Notes: generated by a model from the sequence alone, not told the origin. DNA of 47,147 nt from Gammaproteobacteria bacterium (GCA_018812525.1 JAHJDE010000176.1:1-47147); one strand, 5' to 3'; shown: positions 35,877-45,576, counted from the first letter of the stretch. Program-made: numbers and translations.

Positions 35877-37277
35877 TCACTTCTTCCGCTTGACGAATTT
35901 CTTCAGCCGTTCCTTTTTATGGATCTGGCGTGTGGTCAGTAGGTTCCGGCGGTCGGCGAAGGGGTTGGCCCCGGTCTTGAGCTCCAGGCGGATAGGGGTG
36001 CCACGGATATCGAGGGCCTTGCGGTAGTAGTTGATCAGGTAGCGCCTGTAGGCGTCGGGCAGGGCCTCGGTCTGGTTGCCGTGGATAACGATGATGGGGG
36101 GATTTTTGCCGCCTTGGTGGGCGTAGCGCAGCTTCACGCGGCGCCCCTTGACCAGGGGCGGCTGGTGCTCGAAGACGGCCTGTTCCAGGATGCGGGTCAG
36201 TTCCGGGGTGGCAAGGTCGCGCACGGCGTTGTCGTAGGCCTCGTCCACCAGCTCCGGCAGGTTGCCGACACCGCTGCCGTGCAGGGCGGAGATGAAGCGC
36301 CAGCGGGCGAAGTCGAGAAAGCCGAGCTTGCGTTGCAGGCCGGCCTTGACCGCCTCGCGTTCGTCCGGCGGCAGGCCGTCCCATTTGTTGACCGCAACGA
36401 TCAAGGCCCGACCGCTCTCCAGGATGTGGCCCGCCAGGGAGGCGTCCTGCTCGGTCACGCCGTCGCGGGCGTCCAGCACCAGGACGACCACGTTGGCTGC
36501 CTCGATGGCTTGCAGGGTCTTGATGACGCTGAATTTCTCGATGGTCTCGCTGATGCGTGCGCGGCGCCGCACACCCGCGGTGTCGATCAGGGTGTAGTCG
36601 CGCCCGTCCCGCTCGAAGGGGATGAAGATACTGTCGCGGGTGGTGCCGGGCTGATCGAAGGTGATGACCCTCTCCTCACCCAGCAGGCGATTGATCAGGG
36701 TCGATTTGCCCACATTGGGTCGCCCCACCACGGCGACCTTGATCCCAGCGACGGACGGCCCCTCGCCCTCGGCCGATTCAGGCTCCGGCAGGGCCCTGAG
36801 CACCCTTTCCATCAACTGCTTGACGCCCCGGCCATGGCTGGCGGCAATAGGGACAGGGGCATCCAGGCCCAGGGCATGGAAGTCGGCTGTCGCCGCCACC
36901 GTATCCATACCGTCGGACTTGTTCACCACCAGGGTAAGGGGCTTGCCGAGACGGCGCAGATAGTCGGCGATGGCCAGGTCGCCCGGCATGCAGCCGTCGC
37001 GGGCATCGGTCATGAAAAGGACATGGTCGGCCTCATCGACGGCGAGGCGCGCCTGGCGGTACATCAGCGAGTCGATGCCCTCGTCCTGTCCACCGCCGAT
37101 CCCGCCGGTATCCACCACCACATAGGGCATGGGACCGAGCTTGCCGATACCGTACTGGCGGTCGCGGGTGAGTCCGGGCAGATTCGCCACCAGGGCATCG
37201 CGGCTCTGGGTCAGGCGGTTGAAGAGCGTCGATTTGCCCACGTTGGGGCGTCCGACCAGGGCAATTACCGGCAGCAT
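35877..37277 (-). CDS. der: Ribosome biogenesis GTPase Der (EngA)
   Basis: Essential double-GTPase needed for 50S subunit maturation. Two Era-like G domains are seen: GRPNVGKST at 8-16 with DTGG and NKSD motifs, and a second GRPNVGKST near 187 with DTAG and NKWD. The KH-like C-terminal domain (about 360-440) ends in a basic tail [13 protein letters not shown]. Length 466 is normal. Last gene of the ndk-to-der cluster, separated from bamB by a repeat-bearing 183 bases, so it may have its own promoter. Confidence 0.97.
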   Translation of the reverse strand: MLPVIALVGRPNVGKSTLFNRLTQSRDALVANLPGLTRDRQYGIGKLGPMPYVVVDTGGIGGGQDEGIDSLMYRQARLAVDEADHVLFMTDARDGCMPGDLAIADYLRRLGKPLTLVVNKSDGMDTVAATADFHALGLDAPVPIAASHGRGVKQLMERVLRALPEPESAEGEGPSVAGIKVAVVGRPNVGKSTLINRLLGEERVITFDQPGTTRDSIFIPFERDGRDYTLIDTAGVRRRARISETIEKFSVIKTLQAIEAANVVVLVLDARDGVTEQDASLAGHILESGRALIVAVNKWDGLPPDEREAVKAGLQRKLGFLDFARWRFISALHGSGVGNLPELVDEAYDNAVRDLATPELTRILEQAVFEHQPPLVKGRRVKLRYAHQGGKNPPIIVIHGNQTEALPDAYRRYLINYYRKALDIRGTPIRLELKTGANPFADRRNLLTTRQIHKKERLKKFVKRKK

Positions 37278-37352
37278 AGGGGGATAGCCTTTAATTCGTT
37301 AAACCGCGAAGTGCGCAAAGAAAAATGGGCGCAAAGAAACGCGAAGCACGTA

Positions 37353-37431
37353 GGGTGCGGTGACGCACGAACCGCACCGATTGGGCGGTCGTGGTCACGC
37401 GAATGGTGCGGTTCGCACACTCACCGCACCC
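37353..37431. repeat. Nested inverted repeat between bamB and der
   Basis: Outer arms GGGTGCGGTGA / TCACCGCACCC (37353-37363, 37421-37431) and inner arms CGAACCGCACC / GGTGCGGTTCG (37368-37378, 37405-37415). Dispersed-repeat type; may end the bamB transcript. Confidence 0.75.
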
Positions 37432-37460
37432 CACGCAGTTCCCGGCTCAGTGGGAAACGA

Positions 37461-38627
37461 TCAGGGGAGTTTGATGGCGGCAAAATCGCCGCCATCACCG
37501 TAGACATAGAGCACGTCGTCGACCAGCTTCGGCTTCGCGGTGATGGGGGAGCTGCCCACCTTGGTCCGTGCCAGGATGCTGCCGTCCTCGAACTTAATCC
37601 AGTGCAGATAGCCCTCGAAATCCCCCGCCACAACGTAGTCGCCAAAGGGGACAGGCGCGGTCAGCCTGCGATTCTGCAAAGCGGTCTGCTTCCACATGGA
37701 GGAGGCGTTGGAGGGATCGAAGGACCAGACATGATCCTGGTCGTCAGTCACATAGATCTGGCGGTAATTGCCGCCGAGCCCCGCGTAGGAGGAGAGCTGG
37801 CGGCGCCAGCCTACGTTTCCGTTCTTGAGGGAGACGGCCGCCAGGTCGCCCTGGTAGGTGGCGACAAAGACGGCCTGATCGATTACCAGGGGATCAGCGT
37901 CGATGTCGATCATTCGGTCGAGTTCGTTGCGCCCCTTGGCGACGCCGACGGTGGTTTCCCAATAGAGCCGGCCGCTGGACAATTCGAGCGCCACCAGCTT
38001 GCCGTTGGCCAGGCCGCAGATGGCGGCGGGGCCGACGATGACCGGCGAGCTGCTGCCGCGCAGGCTCAGCACGGGAACCTCGTAGTCGTATTGCCACTTC
38101 TTCTCGCCATTGGCCGAGTCGAGGCCGACCAGCTTGCCGTCCAGGGTGTGGACCACCACCATCCCCGCGTCGGCCTTGGGCACCGACAAGACCTCGCTGC
38201 TGACGCGGGCGCGCCACTTGATCTCTCCCGTCTCCGCGCTCAGGGCCAGGATCTCGGCATCGCGAGTCCCGATCAGGACCAGGCCGTCGCCCACGCCCGG
38301 ACCGCCGGAGGCCGGGGCATGCGTATCCTGGCTCCAGATCACCTTGCCGTTGGCGGCGTTGCGGGCGACCACCACACCCTTGGCGTTGGCCAGATAGACC
38401 CGGCCATCGCTGATTGCGGGGGTCAATTTGAGTAGGTGCTCCTCAGCCCCGCCACCGATATCGGCCCGCCAGAGCACCTGCGGAGTAAAGGCGTTCTTGA
38501 CCTCGGTCAGCTTTGCAGGCGGGTTGGCGCTCTTTTCGGGCGTGACCCAGTCGACCGGGTTCATGCTGTTACAGCCGGCGAGTGCGAACAGCAGGCCGAC
38601 GAGGATGAAATGGCGTAATGGCTTCAT
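37461..38627 (-). CDS. bamB: Outer membrane protein assembly factor BamB
   Basis: Lipoprotein of the BAM complex. The lipobox LAGC sets the acylated cysteine at residue 19. The rest is an eight-bladed PQQ-type beta-propeller with repeated blades such as GRVYLANAKGVVVARNAANG and GLVLIGTRDAEILALSAETG. Length 388 matches the family. Two bases after yfgM, so it is co-transcribed. Confidence 0.96.
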   Translation of the reverse strand: MKPLRHFILVGLLFALAGCNSMNPVDWVTPEKSANPPAKLTEVKNAFTPQVLWRADIGGGAEEHLLKLTPAISDGRVYLANAKGVVVARNAANGKVIWSQDTHAPASGGPGVGDGLVLIGTRDAEILALSAETGEIKWRARVSSEVLSVPKADAGMVVVHTLDGKLVGLDSANGEKKWQYDYEVPVLSLRGSSSPVIVGPAAICGLANGKLVALELSSGRLYWETTVGVAKGRNELDRMIDIDADPLVIDQAVFVATYQGDLAAVSLKNGNVGWRRQLSSYAGLGGNYRQIYVTDDQDHVWSFDPSNASSMWKQTALQNRRLTAPVPFGDYVVAGDFEGYLHWIKFEDGSILARTKVGSSPITAKPKLVDDVLYVYGDGGDFAAIKLP

Positions 38628-38629
38628 GT

Positions 38630-39265
38630 TTATTCCGGCTTTCCTTCGCTGCCCAGGTCATCGAGTTTGAGCCGCACCAGCTCATCATCTAGCAACCCCG
38701 AGTTCAACGCCCGACGCCATGCCTCGCGGGCAGCGGCCTTGTCGCCGGCTGCCAGGGCGATATCACCCCGCAGGACGCTCACCTCGCCGCCATGGGCCAG
38801 GGCGGTCACCTGATCGAGCAGTTTCGATGCCTCGCCCCCCTTGCCCTGATCCAGCAGGAGCCGGGCCAGGCGCATCCGGGCCAGGTCCGCCAGGCCGGGG
38901 TCGCTGTGGTGATCGATCACCCGCTGCAACTGCTTTTGGGCAGCCGCCGGGTCCTTGGCCTCCACTGCCAGCCTTGCCAGGGAGAGGGCAGCGAAATCGG
39001 CATAGACCGTATCACCGTACTCGTCCAGGATGCGTTGCCCCAGGGTCCGCGCCCGCTCGCTCCCATTCTCGCGGGCGGCCTCGCTCATCTCGGCCAGGAC
39101 CTGGGACGCTGCCGCGCCGACCTTGGCCACATGGGAACGCCAGGCCTGCCAGCCGAAGACGATGGCAATGCCGAGCACCGCGCCAAAGAGCACGGACTTG
39201 CCGTTCTCCCGCCACCAGTCCTTCAGCGCCTCGACCTGTTGCTCTTCACTCTCATAAGCATTCAC
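38630..39265 (-). CDS. YfgM-family TPR membrane protein
   Basis: A 211-residue ancillary protein of the SecYEG translocon and periplasmic chaperone network. A cytosolic start with ESEEQQVEALKDWWRENGKS precedes one helix (about 25-41). The periplasmic part is TPR-like (LAKQ/ARLLLDQGKG repeats). It lies 3 bases after hisS and 2 before bamB, the conserved family context. Confidence 0.94.
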   Translation of the reverse strand: MNAYESEEQQVEALKDWWRENGKSVLFGAVLGIAIVFGWQAWRSHVAKVGAAASQVLAEMSEAARENGSERARTLGQRILDEYGDTVYADFAALSLARLAVEAKDPAAAQKQLQRVIDHHSDPGLADLARMRLARLLLDQGKGGEASKLLDQVTALAHGGEVSVLRGDIALAAGDKAAAREAWRRALNSGLLDDELVRLKLDDLGSEGKPE

Positions 39266-39268
39266 GGC

Positions 39269-40549
39269 TTACCCCTTCTTCTCGATCAATTCATTAAATA
39301 AGACTGCGGCCTCTGCGACCGTCAATTCTCGCTGCTCAGCCGCCTCACGCAAGGGCTTGATGGCAAGCACGCCACGCTTCAATTCATCATCACCGACTAC
39401 CAGGGCGTGGCCTGCCCCGCTCTTGTCGGCCTTTTTGAACTGGCCCTTGAATCCACCGCCGCCGCAATGGACTTGGAGCCGCAGACGCGGGGCGAGTTCC
39501 CGCAGCCGCTCGGCAATGATGACGCCCTGCCGCTCGGCCCCCTCCCCCAGCAGGACCAGATAGGCATGTGGCGCAAGATCGCTCCCATTGCAACCGCCCT
39601 CTTCCAGCAAGGCGATCAGCCGCTCGACCCCCAGGGCAAAACCAACGGCGGGTGTCGGCCTGCCGCCGAGCTGCTCTACCAGACCGTCGAAACGGCCACC
39701 GGCACAGACGGTCCCCTGGGCGCCGAGGCGGGTGGTCACCCACTCGTAGACCGTCCGGTTGTAATAGTCGAGCCCCCGCACCAGGCGGGGATTGATCCGA
39801 TAGGGAATACCGGCCGCGTCCAGCCCGGCGCGCAACTCGTTGAAGTGGCGACGGGTTTCCTCGCCCAGCTGATCGAAGAGGTTGGGGGCGCCCTCGATGA
39901 TCTCCTGCATCTCGGGATTCTTGCTGTCCAGGATGCGCAGGGGATTGCCGTCGAGCCGCCGCAGGCTGTCCCCGTCCAATCGATCCCGGTGGCCATCGAG
40001 ATAGGCCACCAGAAGTTCCCGGTAGGCCGCGCGCTCCGCTGCGTCGCCCAGGCTGTTGATCTGAAGTTCCAGATCGGTCAGGCCGAGCCGCTGCCAGATG
40101 CGGCGGGTGATGAAGATGGTCTCCAGGTCGATGTCGGGGCCCTTGAAGCCGAAGGCCTCCACGCCGATCTGGTGGAACTGGCGGTAGCGCCCCTTCTGCG
40201 GCCGTTCGTGGCGGAACATGGGGCCGCGATACCAGACCCGCTGGGTCTGGTTGTGCAGCAGGCCGTTCTCCATGCAGGCGCGGACGCAGCCGGCGGTCCC
40301 CTCGGGGCGCAGGGTCAGGCTGTCGCCGTTGCGGTCCTCGAAGCTGTACATCTCCTTCTCGACGATGTCGGTCACTTCACCAATGGAGCGCTTGAAGAGA
40401 TCGGTCATCTCGACGATGGGCATGCGCATCTCGGCATAGCCGTAGCCGTCGAGGACATCGCGCACCCCGTCCTCCAGGAAGCGCCATAAGGGAGCCTGTT
40501 CCGGCAGGACATCGTGCATGCCGCGGATGGCTTTGATCTGTTGTGCCAT
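39269..40549 (-). CDS. hisS: Histidyl-tRNA synthetase
   Basis: Class II aminoacyl-tRNA synthetase. Motif 1 lies near 40-70, motif 2 is [13 protein letters not shown] near 77-89 followed by [20 protein letters not shown]. The HisRS-specific stretch [12 protein letters not shown] lies near 258-269 and motif 3 is ALGVERL near 310-316. The anticodon-binding domain ends the protein. The 426-residue length is normal. In most relatives ispG lies just upstream; here only 155 bases without a gene separate it from rodZ. Confidence 0.97.
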   Translation of the reverse strand: MAQQIKAIRGMHDVLPEQAPLWRFLEDGVRDVLDGYGYAEMRMPIVEMTDLFKRSIGEVTDIVEKEMYSFEDRNGDSLTLRPEGTAGCVRACMENGLLHNQTQRVWYRGPMFRHERPQKGRYRQFHQIGVEAFGFKGPDIDLETIFITRRIWQRLGLTDLELQINSLGDAAERAAYRELLVAYLDGHRDRLDGDSLRRLDGNPLRILDSKNPEMQEIIEGAPNLFDQLGEETRRHFNELRAGLDAAGIPYRINPRLVRGLDYYNRTVYEWVTTRLGAQGTVCAGGRFDGLVEQLGGRPTPAVGFALGVERLIALLEEGGCNGSDLAPHAYLVLLGEGAERQGVIIAERLRELAPRLRLQVHCGGGGFKGQFKKADKSGAGHALVVGDDELKRGVLAIKPLREAAEQRELTVAEAAVLFNELIEKKG

Positions 40550-40704
40550 TAGCCTTTTGGTTCAGTTGATTCCGGATGCAGGCGCCTAGGGCCTGCTCGT
40601 TCGGCCTGCGCTAACGCATTGAAATGGAAGGAAACGGAAAGGGGGGTATTTTGCGTTGTTGGATATCAAATGTCCATGGCGGGGATGGACATTGCGGGAT
40701 GGAT

Positions 40705-41718
40705 TCAGGGGGTGAGGGTGATGCGCGCGACGCCGCCCTTCTGCACGGCAGTGAAATCGTAGGGCTTGCCATCGACGGTCAGAGTGACGGACTTTACATT
40801 GCCGATCACGACCTTATAGGGAGGGGTGCCCTCCAGGACGTGGCGCTCACCCGCCTTTCTGTCGCCAAGCAGCTTGTACCCGCCCCCGCTGTCCCTGATA
40901 TCGATCCAACTGTTCCCGCTCAGCTCAAGGACGACGGGTTTTTCCACGGGTTTCGGCGCCTCGCTGACTACCGCTTCCGGGGGGGCGGGCTGGGTCTCGG
41001 GCTGCGCCGGTTTCATGCCCGGCGCTTCAACCGGCGATACGGGCTGGACCGCAGCCCCTGCCACCTCCGGCTTTGTCACCTCCCCTTCGGCCGGGGGGAC
41101 GAAGGGCTCCGTATTCTCCGCTCGGGGCTCCTGAACCGGCGGGGGCCTCTGCTCCGTCGCCTCCACCTTCAGGGTTTCCTCGGCCACGCTGGGGACATCC
41201 AGCCCCTTGGCCTCCTCGGTAAAGGGGATGGCGGGCATCCACTGCTCGATCTGTGCGGTCATGCCCTCCGGCACCCTGATCCGGGACCAGTCGATCTGGC
41301 TGGCCCCCCACGCAAGGAACAGGCCCAGGGTCAGGGCAACGACGACCCAGGTGGTCAGCTTCATGGTGAAATCGCTGGCAGCGATCTGATCGCCGCTCTC
41401 GAAGGCCAGTTTCTTGACCTCGCTGGGGGGAAGTCGCTCCCCCCCTGCGCGACGGTATTCCAGCAGGATATCTTCTTCGGGTTCGCCCACGAGGCGAGCG
41501 TAGCCGCGGAGATAGCCCCTGACGAAGACGGGGGAAGGCAGGTGATCGTAGTCGTCGGCCTCCATGGCCTCGACCATCCGGGGCTTCATGTGAAGCTGGT
41601 TGGCGACCCAGATCAGATCCAGATTACGACGCAGGCGCGCGGCCCGCAGACGGCCGCCGGGGCCGCCGGGGCCGCCACGGCTTGCGCCGCTTGATTGGGA
41701 CTCTTCGGCGCTATCCAC
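40705..41718 (-). CDS. rodZ: RodZ cell-shape protein
   Basis: Links MreB to the elongasome. An N-terminal helix-turn-helix domain (about 20-90: LRAARLRRNLDLIWVANQLH, VRGYLRGYARLVG) is followed by one helix (about 121-140), a proline- and glutamate-rich periplasmic linker and the DUF4115 beta-domain (about 265-335). It starts inside the end of pilW (8-base overlap). A hairpin AATGTCCAT / ATGGACATT at 40669-40693 lies after its stop and may end or attenuate transcription. Confidence 0.94.
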   Translation of the reverse strand: MDSAEESQSSGASRGGPGGPGGRLRAARLRRNLDLIWVANQLHMKPRMVEAMEADDYDHLPSPVFVRGYLRGYARLVGEPEEDILLEYRRAGGERLPPSEVKKLAFESGDQIAASDFTMKLTTWVVVALTLGLFLAWGASQIDWSRIRVPEGMTAQIEQWMPAIPFTEEAKGLDVPSVAEETLKVEATEQRPPPVQEPRAENTEPFVPPAEGEVTKPEVAGAAVQPVSPVEAPGMKPAQPETQPAPPEAVVSEAPKPVEKPVVLELSGNSWIDIRDSGGGYKLLGDRKAGERHVLEGTPPYKVVIGNVKSVTLTVDGKPYDFTAVQKGGVARITLTP

Positions 41719-42505
41719 TTTGTTGCTCCAATTCCCGCATGAGGCGGAATTCTTTTGAATCAGGGTAGTTGTTTCTCAGCAGCATCCGATAGCTGGCCTC
41801 CGTGTCGCGATCACCCAGTTTACGTTCCGTGCGTATCCCCAACCAGAGGGTCTTGGGGCTGTGCTGCGCCACCTGCAGGTAGCGCCGCAAATAGGTACGG
41901 GCGGACATGAAATCGCCCGCGTCGTAGCTGACCTCCGCCATCTGCGCCAGGGCCGGGGCATGTCTGGCGTTGGCGGCAAGGGCCTCGCGCAGATAGGTCT
42001 CGGCCCGGTCGCGATGGCCCTCCTCGTGGGCACAGATACCGGCGTTGGCCAGGGCGATCTCTTTATTGTTGTTCAGGGGATTCTTGACGGCATTGTCAAA
42101 ATTGACATAGGCCTCGCCGTAGCGCTTGAGGCCGCAGAGGAAGCTGCCGTAGGCATTCAGGGCATAGAAATTGTGGCGATCGAGGCTGACAGCGCGCTTG
42201 AGGTGGTCCTCAGCCAACCCGGTCTGGCCGAGCCGCTGATAGATCAGACCCATCACGTTATGGGCATTGGAGTTTTTCGGGTCCGCCTGGACCCCCTGCT
42301 TGATCTTTTGCAAGGCAATATCGAGCCGGCCCTGCTTCATGTACTCCATGGCCAGACTGGTATAGAGCTCCGCCCGGCTATCCCCCTTCTGCTTGATGCT
42401 ACCCGCCTCGCCAGTGGCATCATTCGCCTCCCGCACCAGGGTATTGCTGCAACCCATCAGGAGGGAGAGGAGAAGGATATGGGGAAGGAGCTTGAAGAGT
42501 CTCAT
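41711..42505 (-). CDS. pilW: Type IV pilus biogenesis/stability lipoprotein PilW (PilF)
   Basis: Outer-membrane lipoprotein that pilots the secretin PilQ. The lipobox LLMGC gives the acylated cysteine at residue 19. Six TPR-type units follow (YTSLAMEYMKQGRLDIALQK; HNVMGLIYQRLGQTGLAEDH). The 264-residue length is normal. Its start overlaps the rlmN stop by 4 bases. It implies type IV pili, with other pil genes elsewhere. Confidence 0.94.
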   Translation of the reverse strand: MRLFKLLPHILLLSLLMGCSNTLVREANDATGEAGSIKQKGDSRAELYTSLAMEYMKQGRLDIALQKIKQGVQADPKNSNAHNVMGLIYQRLGQTGLAEDHLKRAVSLDRHNFYALNAYGSFLCGLKRYGEAYVNFDNAVKNPLNNNKEIALANAGICAHEEGHRDRAETYLREALAANARHAPALAQMAEVSYDAGDFMSARTYLRRYLQVAQHSPKTLWLGIRTERKLGDRDTEASYRMLLRNNYPDSKEFRLMRELEQQSG

Positions 42506-43596
42506 ACAGCTGAACCTTGTAACTCCAGGGGAGGCGGAACGGGCAACTGGCGGCGGCTCCTGTCCTTCACCCGCCCAACCAACTGGCCGCAGGCGGCGTT
42601 GATGTCGTCCCCGCGGGTCTTGCGGGTGATGGAGATGATACCCGACTTCATCATAATCTGCCGGAAGCGCTCGACCCGCTCGGGCGGTGAGGTCCGATAG
42701 GGGGAACCGGGGAAGGGGTTGAAGGGGATCAGGTTCAGCTTGGAGGGGACAGCCTGCAACAGGCGGATCAACTGGCGGGCATGGGCGTCGCTATCGTTGA
42801 CCCCGTCAAGCATCACATATTCCCAGGTCACCTTGCGGCGCTTGTCTCCCTCGATAAATGCCTTGCAGGCGGGAATCAACTCCTCCAGCGGATACTTGCG
42901 GTTGATCGGTACCAGCTCGTTGCGCAGCTCGTTATTGGGGGCATGCAGGGAAACGGCCAGACAGATGTCGCTCAGCTCCCGCAGCCGGCGCAGGGCTGGG
43001 ACAATGCCCGAGGTACTGACGGTGATCTTGTGCTTTGAGAGGCTGTAGCAGAGGGTGTCCTGCATGATATTCATGGCCCCGACCACGTTGTCCAGGTTGG
43101 CCAGGGGCTCGCCCATGCCCATCATCACCAGATTGCTCACCGGCTTGCCGAGGCGATGCACCGGCACCCAGAGCTGACCGATGATCTCGGCCACGGAGAG
43201 GTTGCGGTTGAAGCCCTGGCGGGCGGTGGAGCAGAAGCTGCACTCCAGGGCGCAACCCACCTGGGAGGAGACGCAGATTGTGTTGCGGTTATCGTCGGGG
43301 ATATGAACGCACTCGATGCGGTTGTGGCTATCCACTTCCAGGACGTACTTATGGGTGCCATCGCTGGAGGGCTGGTCGAAGACCACCTCGGGCACCCGCA
43401 CCTCGGCAACCTCGCTCAGCAACTGGCGTAGGTTTTTGCTGAGGTCGGTCATGGCATCGAAATCGGTGACGCCGTGCTTATGAATCCATTTCAAGACATT
43501 GCGGCCGTGGAACGGCTTTTGGCCGATGGACTGGAAGAAGGCCTCCATGGCCTTCCGGTCCAGCTCCAGCAGATTGGCTTTTGGTGCCGTTGTCAT
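42502..43596 (-). CDS. rlmN: Dual-specificity 23S rRNA/tRNA C2-adenine methyltransferase RlmN
   Basis: Radical SAM enzyme that methylates A2503 of 23S rRNA and A37 of some tRNAs. The cluster motif CALECSFC (CX3CX2C) lies near residue 115. The rest includes MGMGEPLANLDN and the C-terminal PGSPYRTSPPERV with GDDINAACGQL, which holds the methylated cysteine. I take the ATG at 43596 (GAGG upstream, 7 bases after ndk); a longer frame from 43722 would overlap ndk by over 100 bases. Confidence 0.96.
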   Translation of the reverse strand: MTTAPKANLLELDRKAMEAFFQSIGQKPFHGRNVLKWIHKHGVTDFDAMTDLSKNLRQLLSEVAEVRVPEVVFDQPSSDGTHKYVLEVDSHNRIECVHIPDDNRNTICVSSQVGCALECSFCSTARQGFNRNLSVAEIIGQLWVPVHRLGKPVSNLVMMGMGEPLANLDNVVGAMNIMQDTLCYSLSKHKITVSTSGIVPALRRLRELSDICLAVSLHAPNNELRNELVPINRKYPLEELIPACKAFIEGDKRRKVTWEYVMLDGVNDSDAHARQLIRLLQAVPSKLNLIPFNPFPGSPYRTSPPERVERFRQIMMKSGIISITRKTRGDDINAACGQLVGRVKDRSRRQLPVPPPLELQGSAV

Positions 43597-43603
43597 CAAG
43601 GCC

Positions 43604-44032
43604 TCAGCGGGTGCGCCCGCAGATGCCTTCCGGGAAGAAGAAGGCAATCTCGGCCTGGGCGGTGCCGGGGCCGTCGGATCCATGCACCGCGTTCTCGTCC
43701 ACTGTCTTGGCATGATCGGCACGGATGGTGCCGGCGGCGGCCTGCTGCGGATTGGTGGCGCCCATCAACTCGCGGTTCTTGGCAACGGCGTCCTCGCCCT
43801 CCAACACCTGCACCATGACGGGACCGGATGTCATGAACTCGACCAGATCCTTGTAGAAGGGACGTTCCTTGTGAACGGCGTAAAAGGCGCCGGCCTGTTC
43901 CTGGCTCAGGTGCATCATTCGTGCGGCGACGATGCGCAGGCCGGCCTTCTCGAAACGGTTGTAGATGTCGCCGATGACATTCTTGGCCACGGCATCGGGC
44001 TTGATGATGGAAATAGTGCGTTCGACCGCCAT
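43604..44032 (-). CDS. ndk: Nucleoside diphosphate kinase
   Basis: Transfers the gamma phosphate among nucleotides through a phosphohistidine. The active H117 is in NAVHGSDG (115-122), with K11 in IIKPDAV and R104 in TIRADHA. The 142-residue length is normal. First gene of the ndk-rlmN-pilW-rodZ-hisS-yfgM-bamB-der series. Confidence 0.97.
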   Translation of the reverse strand: MAVERTISIIKPDAVAKNVIGDIYNRFEKAGLRIVAARMMHLSQEQAGAFYAVHKERPFYKDLVEFMTSGPVMVQVLEGEDAVAKNRELMGATNPQQAAAGTIRADHAKTVDENAVHGSDGPGTAQAEIAFFFPEGICGRTR

Positions 44033-44239
44033 TCTTGACTCCAGTTATATTGCTGAAAACCGAGCCCCGGCACGATCCTGCCAGGGGATTGAAATAAAAG
44101 AGGCCCTGACATCGCCAGAGCCTCCTTGCCTTACCGGTAAACCGCCATTATATCGGCAAAGCCGTAAATCCGGCACAGTGTATCGTAACGACCTATTTTT
44201 CGGCAATTTTCGGTGGTTGGGTGCGGTTGAAAAGAGATT

Positions 44240-44393
44240 TAGTAACTATTCAACTCAATTCGGAAATTGCCCCCTCCCCCTTTGCAGGGGGAGGGTTGGG
44301 GAGGGGGTAAGAGGTCGATTCGGGCATAGGTGCCTAGTCTACGCTGACCCTCCCCCCAACCCCCTCCCGGAGGGAGGGGGGCTGAATAGTTAC
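44240..44393. repeat. MITE-like element with 11-bp terminal inverted repeats
   Basis: GTAACTATTCA (44242-44252) and TGAATAGTTAC (44383-44393) bracket two head-to-head G/C-run hairpins (CCCCTCCCCC...GGGGGAGGGTTGGGG and complement). The core matches 29468-29508. It contains no coding sequence. The 44033-44239 stretch before it has no gene. Confidence 0.75.
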
Positions 44394-44405
44394 GAAATTT
44401 ATAGG

Positions 44406-44891
44406 TTAACCGAGAATTTCCACCCAATCCCCATTGGAGACCAGTTCGTACAGGTCTATGACATCCCTATTATGCATGCGGATACAACCATGGGAGCGGG
44501 GTTCGCCCATGGGTTCGGTGTCAGGGGTGCCGTGGATATAGATAAAACGGCGCAGGGTATCGACCACCCCGCCCCGGTTGCGGCCCGGTTCCGCACCGGT
44601 AAGCCAGAGGATGCGGCTCAGTATCCAGTCACGCTGCCGCGCTTGCGCACAGAGCGCTTCGCAATAGATCTCGCCGGTCGGGCGGCGGCCGACGAAGACG
44701 CTGCCGGGGGCTGAATCCCCGCCGATCTTGAGGCGAATCCGGTGCCGCCCCCTCGGTGTGCAGCCGCTGCCGAATTGTTCGCCAAGTCCGTTGGCTCCGC
44801 TGGAAATGGGGTACTCCCTGAACAACCGGTCATCCTCATACAACCGAAGCCGCTGCTCCGGGATGGAGATGACAATGCGCCGCTCAGGCAT
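44406..44891 (-). CDS. L,D-transpeptidase (YkuD) domain protein
   Basis: YkuD-fold enzyme that makes 3-3 cross-links or attaches proteins in peptidoglycan. Active-site elements are H120 in IHGTPD and the SHGCIRMH motif with C136. Nothing like a signal peptide or lipobox precedes the domain: the 161 residues start directly with the fold (MPERRIVISIPEQRLRLYED). It must be exported another way or act elsewhere. Its start overlaps the CYTH gene stop by 8 bases. Confidence 0.92.
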   Translation of the reverse strand: MPERRIVISIPEQRLRLYEDDRLFREYPISSGANGLGEQFGSGCTPRGRHRIRLKIGGDSAPGSVFVGRRPTGEIYCEALCAQARQRDWILSRILWLTGAEPGRNRGGVVDTLRRFIYIHGTPDTEPMGEPRSHGCIRMHNRDVIDLYELVSNGDWVEILG

Positions 44892-45363
44892 CCTTGCCCC
44901 ACTTCATATAGGGATGGTCGATCAGGTTGACGTTGTAATAACGGGGGTCGCCGGAGACCTCCCTACCGGCCCAGGCAGGCATCGCGAAGGACTCGTCCTC
45001 CGAGGCAAGCTCGATTTCGGCCATAACCAGACCGGCGTTCGCCCCCTCGAAGACATCCAGGTCCCAGACATGATCGCCGCATCTCACATGGTAACGGGTC
45101 TTCTCCACCAGACCGCCGGCGGCCAGATCCTTCAACATCTCCCCGGCATCGGCCAGGGGGATCTCGTATTCGTACTCTTGGCGCGAGACAGTCAGGCCGC
45201 CACTCTTGATATTCAGGTTGGCCCTGTCTCCGGCGATGCGCACCCTGACCGAAGTAACGCCCTGGTTGCACAAGTAGCCCTGACTCAGGCGTTCACTCGA
45301 AACCACCTGCCCACGCCAACTGTCATCGATCACCAGAAACTTGCGTTCGATCTCAACGCCCAT
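44884..45363 (-). CDS. CYTH-domain protein (triphosphate tunnel metalloenzyme)
   Basis: The signature ExExK is MGVEIERKFLV (E4, E6, K8). The rest of the tunnel shows SVRVRIAGD, TVSRQEYEYEIP, and DLDVFEGANAGLVMAEIEL with the alternating basic and acidic residues typical of the family. Length 159 is like bacterial short tripolyphosphatases (NE1496 type). Likely substrate is inorganic tripolyphosphate; a role in cyclic AMP synthesis is less likely. It is coupled with the L,D-transpeptidase gene. Confidence 0.92.
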   Translation of the reverse strand: MGVEIERKFLVIDDSWRGQVVSSERLSQGYLCNQGVTSVRVRIAGDRANLNIKSGGLTVSRQEYEYEIPLADAGEMLKDLAAGGLVEKTRYHVRCGDHVWDLDVFEGANAGLVMAEIELASEDESFAMPAWAGREVSGDPRYYNVNLIDHPYMKWGKDA

Positions 45364-45387
45364 GGTTATTGAATCCTCACTTCAGCG

Positions 45388-45575
45388 AGTAGCCCGGATG
45401 GAACGCAGTGGACAAATCGGCAGGAGAGCCGATTTGCACGCCTTGCGCCCGAAGGGTGCGGTATAGGGATATACCGCATGACAAATCGGCAGGAGAGCCG
45501 ATTTGCACGCCTTGCGCCCGAAGGGTGCGGTATAGGGATATACCGCATGAATCCGAGATGATCCGGGCTACGGGA
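45388..45575. repeat. 69-bp tandem duplication inside a dispersed inverted repeat
   Basis: Two identical 69-bp units (45411-45479 and 45480-45548) contain palindromes CAAATCGGC/GCCGATTTG and GCGGTATA/TATACCGC. They lie between outer arms TAGCCCGGAT (45390) and ATCCGGGCTA (about 45562). Only two units, no spacers: not CRISPR. Confidence 0.9.
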
Positions 45576-45576
45576 C

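Noticed and set aside
36081-38435. A 784-residue open frame on the plus strand
   Set aside because: It lies antisense to der and bamB, both unmistakable. High GC keeps the opposite frame open; the peptide has no family features.
45411-45548. Possible CRISPR array
   Set aside because: Two identical adjoining 69-bp units with no spacers and no cas genes.
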